Shown piece after piece: positions 57,850 through 64,000 of a stretch of 64,000 bases of DNA (within the stretch, counting starts at the first letter, position 1; each line of letters starts with the position of its first letter). The stretch is from positions 14,357-78,356 of the forward strand of contig NKYR01000142.1 in assembly GCA_003184365.1 (NCBI GenBank), in the 5' to 3' direction. The translations under genes were made by a program, and so were the position numbers. The DNA comes from Evernia prunastri (lineage: Eukaryota; Ascomycota; Lecanoromycetes; Lecanorales; Parmeliaceae). Below the pieces are notes generated by a model, which was given only the letters and a program-made list of their open reading frames with translations, ran no database searches and had not been told where the DNA came from.

Positions 57850-58785
57850 ACTGTTGTGTATATTGGTGATGAGGACATGCCCGTGGTCTCCCCGAGGATG
57901 GAGTCGGGAACCTCGGAATTGCTACCTGCCGCCTATTCTATGCCCTAAGGAGTCAAAGACACTGGGCCCCTTTACAGCTCGGATACCCAAGCGAGACCAG
58001 TGGAGAACAATTTGCATAATTTCTCGACATCGGGAATTAATTGACCTGGACAATGCGCTTAGAACTTTACCCAAGCCGCCCAGTTCGGGAGTAAAGTAGA
58101 CTCAGTAAAGTACTCAGACTCCAAGGTACGTACTTTTGGGGGTGGTGTTCGGATTATCATATTGCCGGACCGAAGGTTTTCGTCACGCCCCCTTCGTTCC
58201 ATAGATTTAGGGCGGACGCAGTAGGATTCAAAAGTCTGAAGTCCGAAGTCTAAGTAAATTCGATGTCAAACTAAACTTCTATCAGTCTCAAACTTGGCGA
58301 GAAAGTTGGCGAGAAAATAGGAGAGAGAGATCCAAAGCTAATCGACACTACCGTACATGAACTGAAAGGTTTGACGTAAGATACCTTACGTTTCGTGACG
58401 AAGATTGTTGCAACAACTGGTGCACGTGAACCCGTGAACGAGCTTTTTTTATGTTCCCGATTTTAAGCGAGACATCGGGGTTGCGTGGGTGCATCATCAG
58501 ACTTCCAGACCCGATTGAACTAGCGTCCGTCCGGCAGACGCGTCGACCAAACCTTCCTTACCTTTACTTTATTACCTGCCAGCTTTCGCATCAAGTCATC
58601 CCAAATTCGTCTTCCTCTTTTGCTTTGAAGCCATGCCCGCGCCTTTCCTTTGAGCTTCAGAGCTCGCGCTTCGTAAGTTGGCATCTGAAACCCTAAGGAT
58701 TCACTTGTCTCAGAATGCCGCCTTTCCACATACAGGCGTCGTCCACAGCGTGAAGCATGTTGGATCGTACATCTCCCCGCCTATC
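57850..58785. promoter_or_regulatory. Divergent region between APH kinase and vezatin-like gene
   Basis: About 940 bases with both divergent promoters. AAGTAC/AGGTAC words lie near 58105-58130. No gene is recognised. Confidence 0.45.
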
Positions 58786-60854
58786 ATGGAATCCGTTGTC
58801 TTTGAAGATTCGCCCACTGCACACTATTTGGAGGGTAATTTACTCTGACTATTCACCGCGCTCAACAGCTAAAGCGAACAAAGGCGAAGGCGAGAAGAAT
58901 GATGAATGGGCCTCAACAAAGACAATCAACGAGCCGACACCGCGAGCTGAGACCATATCATTTGCTCCGCAAGGTCTACCAATCAAGCATCCAAAGTTGC
59001 GGAAAACATCCTCACGCATACTCACGCTGGAGTCTCCTCTAGCGAAGGGCACTGTGGCCCATATCCACAGCACCTGCTCGGTAAGACACAGAAAGTCATC
59101 ACTATCGATGATCATGCTTACAGTGTTCATCCCTAGACCGCTGTTCATAGTCGGCTCGGTCGGACCGAAAACGCGCTCTTTCTGGAACAGTTCCGGTACA
59201 TTATAGTCGCATCTCAACTGCTCAATGAGCATTCAAATCCCAAGACCTACAGACGCCAAATATTCCCAGCCGCTACTGGAGACCGTTCGCCGCAATGGAA
59301 AAATTATCCAAGATTCGCACCTAGCACGATAGGTCTTGCCCTGACTGGCGCAACCGCCTTCGCTCTTGCATGGTCTGTACGTTGGTTACAGAGTAGGGCC
59401 GTTGTTTCATACGACCCATCACAAATATGCCTCTTTGCGTTAGCTGTCTTTGCTATCGTGGTGACCTTGTACTACTACTTGCGACGACAATGGTTGCATT
59501 ATTTGCGCATTCAAGCTATTGAGAGCGCCTCTTCCCTGACAACCAATGCACAACATTTTGACGCGGTAGTTTCTGCAGGAATAACTCTTATCCAAGAAGT
59601 AGAGCTCGTTTCTCGCGGTTATAACATGTGCGTTACTGCAATCTCAAGTAAACACCGGCTAATGAAGCCAACACAGAAGCAATCCACTGCCTCCTGTCAC
59701 TCGACTTGAGGGGAAAAGCCAGGTCAAGCGATGCGCACGCTTGCGCCGAGCTATACACAGAACTCTAGTTTCAATGTTCTCTCCTTACTACCGTGTGTAC
59801 CAGAGTCTGAAGCCATTTGCCACTATACTCGATTTGGACAAATACTATGACATTTACGAAATCAGTCGGACGGATTTGGAGGATGCAGAGCTAGTTGCGA
59901 ATGTAGAGCCTACCGAAATCGAAGATTCAGACACTCTCCAGGATCTCAAGATTGGTCTACAGAAACTTCAAATTCTAAGAAAGCTCGTGCTGTGTACTCT
60001 TTTGGCTTTGGACGCCGACGGTAGCAAATTAGACTTTCCAAGGTGGTCAGCTGCTGTGGAGATGATGAGCAGTGTTACTTCACTCACCGCTGGGATGATA
60101 TCAAATATCGACGAGGTGATGGGAGAAGAGGAAGGTAAGTAGGGGGACCTCTGTTTGCTAATGCCAAACACTGATCAGGTACTCAATAGACTTCTCCACT
60201 CCGCCTACGCCGAAGGTACCGTTGACGCCCGGTAGAGAACGCATGCGAAGTCAAATGCGACAACTAGGCAATCTTTCACAGGGTATACGTGGCCTCCAGG
60301 CGAAGATGCGTCTGCTTCGAGACGAGTCTGATGAAGCACTGGAGCGCTCAGACGAAATCACGGAATCCAGCACAAATCTGCTGGCACAATATGACTCTAT
60401 TGGAGCTGATCTGAAAGGGCTGATGCAGGAATGGGAGGAAGGAAGAGCAGCTTTGGCCACGAACCTTGAGAAAAAGGACCACAAGAGATCCTTGTCGTCC
60501 ACTAGCAACGCCCTCCCAGCCTCTCCCACATCTAGCCTTTCCGGGGCCACTGCTGTCGGAGGAAGTCCCCATGATGCTCTACAGGCATCTAACGGGTTCT
60601 CGAAACCTTCTCGGTCTCGATCTAGCACCATGACGAGCAGCTCAAGCGAAGAAGTCTTCGAAGCGGTTGCCTTACCACGGCAGAGGAGTACTTTAACCAT
60701 AGAAGAGAGGATCGCCAAGACAAAGGAGGACCGCATGAGGCAGATGATCGTGAAGGAAAAAGCCAATGCCAATACACATATGCTCAAAGAATTAGAGACG
60801 GTCATCAAGCTGCGGCCAAGGGGACGCACTACTGGAAGACTTGGCATCACATGA
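58786..60854 (+). CDS. Vezatin-domain membrane protein (Inp2-like myosin-binding family)
   Basis: Five exons (58786-58834, 58869-59080, 59137-59627, 59677-60134, 60190-60854) give 624 residues. ATG 58786 opens MESVVFEDSPTAHYLEG, typical of this fungal family. After ALFLEQFRYIIVASQLLNEH come two membrane segments, about 150-170 (STIGLALTGATAFALAW) and about 185-205 (ICLFALAVFAIVVTLYYYL). The soluble part then holds FSPYYRVYQSLKPFA, LQKLQILRKLVLCTLLALD and a coiled-coil-like RMRSQMRQLGNLSQGIRGLQ stretch. The C-terminus is basic. The vezatin (mysoin-binding motif of peroxisomes) family includes yeast Inp2, the myosin V receptor on peroxisomes. The same role is inferred. The first intron is only 34 nt (GTAATT, CTGAC, CAACAG) and is needed to avoid TGA. 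Confidence 0.8.
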
Positions 60855-61451
60855 TGATATAAGATATAAGTGCGGCATTTCACCTGGCTTCAAAAGATGG
60901 ATGATTTGTATTTGCAGCAATTGGCAGTTGAAATGATCGATACCCCCGTACATAACTAAATGGCTGGATGAAAGTTGTATGTATGATATGATGAGGATAC
61001 TTAGAACAAATGCAAACACAACGCATTTTTTTCTATTTTGAGAAGACCAGTATGCCCGTGCTGAAGGTAGAGAGAGATGAATTAGAAATCAAGCAAGGGC
61101 AATCGCCTTCTTTCTTTCACTTTGACATTGGCAGAGCATAACAACGTAGAGTTACTTGCGTTAAAATATGTTCAATTACGTAACTCATGTAGTCTGTACT
61201 CTAGATGGGTTAAAATACGGACGGGGTACGGAGTAACTCGGTACTTTATTATTAAGGATTGTGATGATAGAGTATAACTAAGCTCGATAAGAAGATGCAT
61301 ACTTAGGATTCATAGCTAATTGATCAAGAGATACTCCCACTCCCGCGTTCTTCAACCTCATCTCTCCTTCTTCCCCTCCACACCTTTTTTCTCTCTTCCT
61401 CTTCCTCTTCCTCTTCCTCTGTCTCTGTCCACCTCCACCTCCACCTCTGTC
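60855..61451. other. Intergenic upstream of pyridoxal kinase
   Basis: About 600 bases, tandem. The last 120 bases are CT-rich (TCTTCCTCTTCC-type tract, about 61370-61440), a typical fungal promoter/leader signature. Confidence 0.5.
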
Positions 61452-62956
61452 ATGTCTTTAGAGCCCGTGGTACCAGAAACGCGCGTATTGGCCATTGCCA
61501 GTCATGTAGGGACGCCACTGCCCTATCATGCCAGTGGTGCATATCGCTGACAACATCTCATCAAGGTTGTCTATGGGTATGCCCTCCATTTGCACAATAC
61601 AATACCCCTCATTCTGCTAGCTTGGAACAGAGCCTAAGACAATACAGATATGTCGGCAATAAAATGGCAGCATTCGTCATGCAGAACATGGGCTGTGATG
61701 TCGCTGCCCTCAATACCGTGCAGTTCAGTATGCTGACCCAAGCAATTGACATTGGACCTCACTTTTCTCACCTGCTGTTTCGGCGGTACTAAATTCCTCT
61801 CAGGCAATCACACCGGTTACAAGCAGTTCGAAGGCACAAGAACATCCGCGGAAGAAATATCCCGTCTCTACGCTGGGCTCAAATCAAACTACCTTACAGA
61901 CTTCGATGTCATGCTTACAGGCTATGCCCCCAGCGCTGAAGCCGTTGATGCAATCGGCGCCATCGCCAGGGATCTGAAGCTTAGAGGCTCAACAAAGGCG
62001 GGGTCATTCTTCTGGGGTATGTAGTGCCGCGGGAATTTTATGGGATCTGAGCCGCTCAGAACTGGCAGTGCTCGATCCTGTCATGGGCGACCAAGGACGA
62101 CTCTACGTGAGTGAGGAAGTTGTACCTGTGTACAGAAATCTGCTGCGGGACGCCGATCTAATCCTCCCTAATCAATTTGAAGCGGAGTAAGGCATCCTTT
62201 GACGGACAGCCCGAACGCCGATCTGAACCGTAACTCAATAGGCTCCTTTCCGAGATCAAGATCACATCCCTATCGACCCTTCAAGATGCTATTGCAAGAC
62301 TCCACAAGACTCACCGTATTCCACACGTAATCATTACTTCCATTCGACTCTCAGATTCTCCCTCGACGATGTCTGTCGTCGGCTCTACCGCCGGAGCCGA
62401 CTTTTCCCCTCGCATTTTCAAAATTGACGTCCCTGTTATAGACTGCTTCTTCAGCGGGACAGGTGACATGTTCGCAGCGCTGACTGTAGTGCGGCTTCGT
62501 GAAGCTGTAACGGAAGCTAACCTGAGCGGTACCAAAAGCTGGGTGTCCCCTAACGACGTCAAAGCTACAGACCTGCCGCTGGCAAAATCAGCAGAGAAGG
62601 TCATTGGGAGTATGCATGCTATTCTAGTGAAGACAAAGGAGGCCAGGGACCAAGAATTAGAGGCAATGGGTGGCCCGCTGGGTGTTCTGGAGAAGGAAAA
62701 GGATAGCGAAAAAAGATTGGGCTTACGGCGAACGAAGGCAGCTGAGGTGAGAGTGGTGAGATGTTTGGAGGACCTGAGATCACCGCGTACAGACTGGAAG
62801 GCGGAAGCTATGGCTGGGGACGAGGATGCTGAGGGGCACGGATATCGAATGGAGGAGAGAACAGGTGCTGGAGAAAGGGAAGGCCTCGGCCTTCAACACC
62901 TGGCGGGATTGACTCTGGAGCAAGACATCAATGCGGCGCCAGAGGCAGTGAAGTAG
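61452..62956 (+). CDS. bud16: Pyridoxal kinase
   Basis: Six exons (61452-61505, 61566-61576, 61648-61727, 61804-62016, 62069-62186, 62242-62956) give 396 residues, all phases consistent. Exon 2 is only 11 nt and, with its neighbours, encodes SHVVYGYVGNKMAAFVMQ, the conserved start of PdxK proteins. Further motifs: NTVQFSNHTGYKQFEG, LTGYAPSAEAVDAI, VLDPVMGDQGRLYV, LPNQFEAELLS and the anion-hole/catalytic FFSGTGDMFAAL. The enzyme phosphorylates pyridoxal, pyridoxine and pyridoxamine in the vitamin B6 salvage route. After the usual end near RSPRTDWKAEAM there is an extra Glu/Gly-rich tail of about 45 residues, of unknown role. Confidence 0.93.
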
Positions 62957-63266
62957 AAAGCAGAGCCTCAGAATGTCAAGGAAAATATAGGTTCAGGAAG
63001 CGAAGGAGCTGAAGAAACCAAGACGTGACAGGTCTCAACTGCCGAAATTCTGAGCAATCTTACCCTAAAGCTCAACCACATTTGCCCGAGGATGAATAAG
63101 GAACATGATTCCTACCCAGTACTTTTTGATATCTGGGGTCAGCATTTTTCTTCTGGGACCAACTTCGAGTCGTGAGACATATCGCAGGAGTATCCAACTC
63201 CTGCGAAAAGACTTACAACTCAAGGTGCAATAGGAATAAGGAAAAAATCAGCTCGGAAAACATAAC
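62957..63266. other. Short intergenic between convergent genes
   Basis: 310 bases between convergent pyridoxal kinase and dUTPase, presumably both terminators. An inverted repeat (GCAGGAGT and ACTCCTGC, about 63184-63207) could form a hairpin. Confidence 0.5.
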
Positions 63267-63891
63267 TCACCTGCCGAACCCTGCTGCACCCCTGACACTC
63301 TCCTCCAGCTCCTCTACAACCACAATCTCAGGCGTGTAGATCCGCTCAATCACGAGTTGGGCTATTCGATCTCCTTCCTTAATCTCAAAGTCCACCTCGG
63401 AATGATTGAACAAAAGCACTTTGACCTGCCCTCGGTAATCCGAATCGATGACACCAGCCCCTGTATCTATGAAATGCTTGACCGCCAGACCCGAGCGTGG
63501 TGCTATCCTGCCATCTGCAATGATCATATTCAGCAAATGCTCATCCGGTTTCAACAGGCAGGCGCAACTCACAGCAGCCTTCGCCAACGGCAATGCTGAT
63601 ATCCGTATCGACTAATCCCTTGCCTCTCTTCGGGATCACGCACTCTTTGGCGCTGTATATGTCATATCCGGCAGCGAACGCACTCCCCCTAGTAGGCGTT
63701 TTCGCGTGTGCTGACAGCTTCTTCACGAGCAGCGGAGGAGAGGCTGAGAGAGGTGGAGGCGGTAGTGTGGAGGTGAGGTTGTTCTCTGGCATTTTCGTGG
63801 TGGAAGAAGGCGTATCGGTTTTGGGTCGTTTGGGCAGTGGGGATGTAGGCAAAGATGGGGCTTCGTGCGATGGCGGCGGAGGTGTAGGCAT
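63267..63891 (-). CDS. dut1: dUTP diphosphatase (dUTPase)
   Basis: Two exons (63891-63573, 63514-63267) over a 58-nt intron (GTGAGT to TTGCAG) give 188 residues. ATG 63889-63891 opens a Pro/Ser-rich 55-residue leader. The five trimeric dUTPase motifs are present: I (GSAFAAGYDIYSA), II (APRSGLAVKHF), III (GAGVIDSDYRGQVKVLLFN, with the catalytic Asp and Tyr), IV (EGDRIAQLVIERI) and V (VRGAAGFG). It hydrolyses dUTP to dUMP, keeping uracil out of DNA and feeding dTMP synthesis. The read-through end is GFGR-stop. A GTGAGT donor overlaps this stop, so a spliced C-terminus (often GFGSTG) is possible but no clear last exon was found. Confidence 0.93.
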
Positions 63892-64000
63892 GGGAGTGAT
63901 GGAAGTGATAAGGCGAAGTTGAGGACGCGCTCACGCGTTCATACCTAGTAGCCTTAAATTACGCGTGCATGATGAGTCAGTTGATGACTAATCGGAGGTA
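63892..64000. other. Upstream flank of dUTPase
   Basis: About 110 bases to the window edge. It contains ACGCGT (63961-63966), the core of the MluI cell-cycle box known upstream of yeast DNA-synthesis genes. A second ACGCG occurs near 63934. A role in S-phase control of the dUTPase is inferred. Confidence 0.35.

Noticed and set aside
60251..60883. 210-codon minus-strand frame opposite the last vezatin exon
   Set aside because: Antisense shadow of a well-supported coding exon with conserved-family context.

Overview
This window is nuclear DNA of a filamentous ascomycete (Pezizomycotina). The evidence is many short GT-AG introns (mostly 47-80 nt) with CTGAC/CTAAC-like branch sites, intergenic regions of 0.3-5.6 kb, and ascomycete-type proteins (FlbD-type Myb, PalB/Rim13 calpain, fungal OGT-like protein, NCBP3-like protein). 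The class cannot be fixed from the sequence alone. Gene content is mostly core cell biology. I see no secondary-metabolite cluster, CRISPR array, rRNA or tRNA gene. Two single-N characters (134 and 31135) mark assembly joins.

Layout. 1-13 kb, mostly minus strand: an unrecognised partial gene, an AT-rich stretch with a small tandem repeat, two weak hypotheticals, a 564-residue Cys-rich hypothetical, a disrupted ASPM-like spindle gene, and vts1 (SAM-domain RNA binding). 13.5-27 kb, plus strand: TFIIIC subunit Tfc4, COPII coat Sec23 and an OGT-like glycosyltransferase. 27-32.5 kb: a gene-poor stretch rich in microsatellites, containing a duplicated contig end. 32.5-42 kb: flbD, a Myb/SANT-like gene on the minus strand, an NCBP3-like cap-binding protein and a LisH/WD40 protein. 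43.5-48 kb: a peroxisomal-type carrier and palB, divergent, with a MITE between them. 50-64 kb: two C2H2 zinc-finger factors, an APH-family kinase, a vezatin-domain membrane protein, pyridoxal kinase and dUTPase.

The genes do not form one pathway. Loose themes are RNA handling (Vts1, NCBP3, TFIIIC), signalling and development (FlbD, PalB, two zinc-finger factors), peroxisome-linked functions (carrier, vezatin/Inp2-like) and trafficking (Sec23).

The most interesting structural finds concern introns and mobile DNA. Two adjacent introns of the WD40 gene are both exactly 148 nt and visibly homologous, which fits an introner-like element family. A 357-bp element with 62-bp terminal inverted repeats sits in the divergent carrier/palB promoter. 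There is a GC-AG intron in tfc4, a 34-nt intron in the vezatin-like gene and an 11-nt microexon in pyridoxal kinase. Splice models were built by hand from reading frame, splice consensus and remembered family sequences. They were not tested against transcripts.
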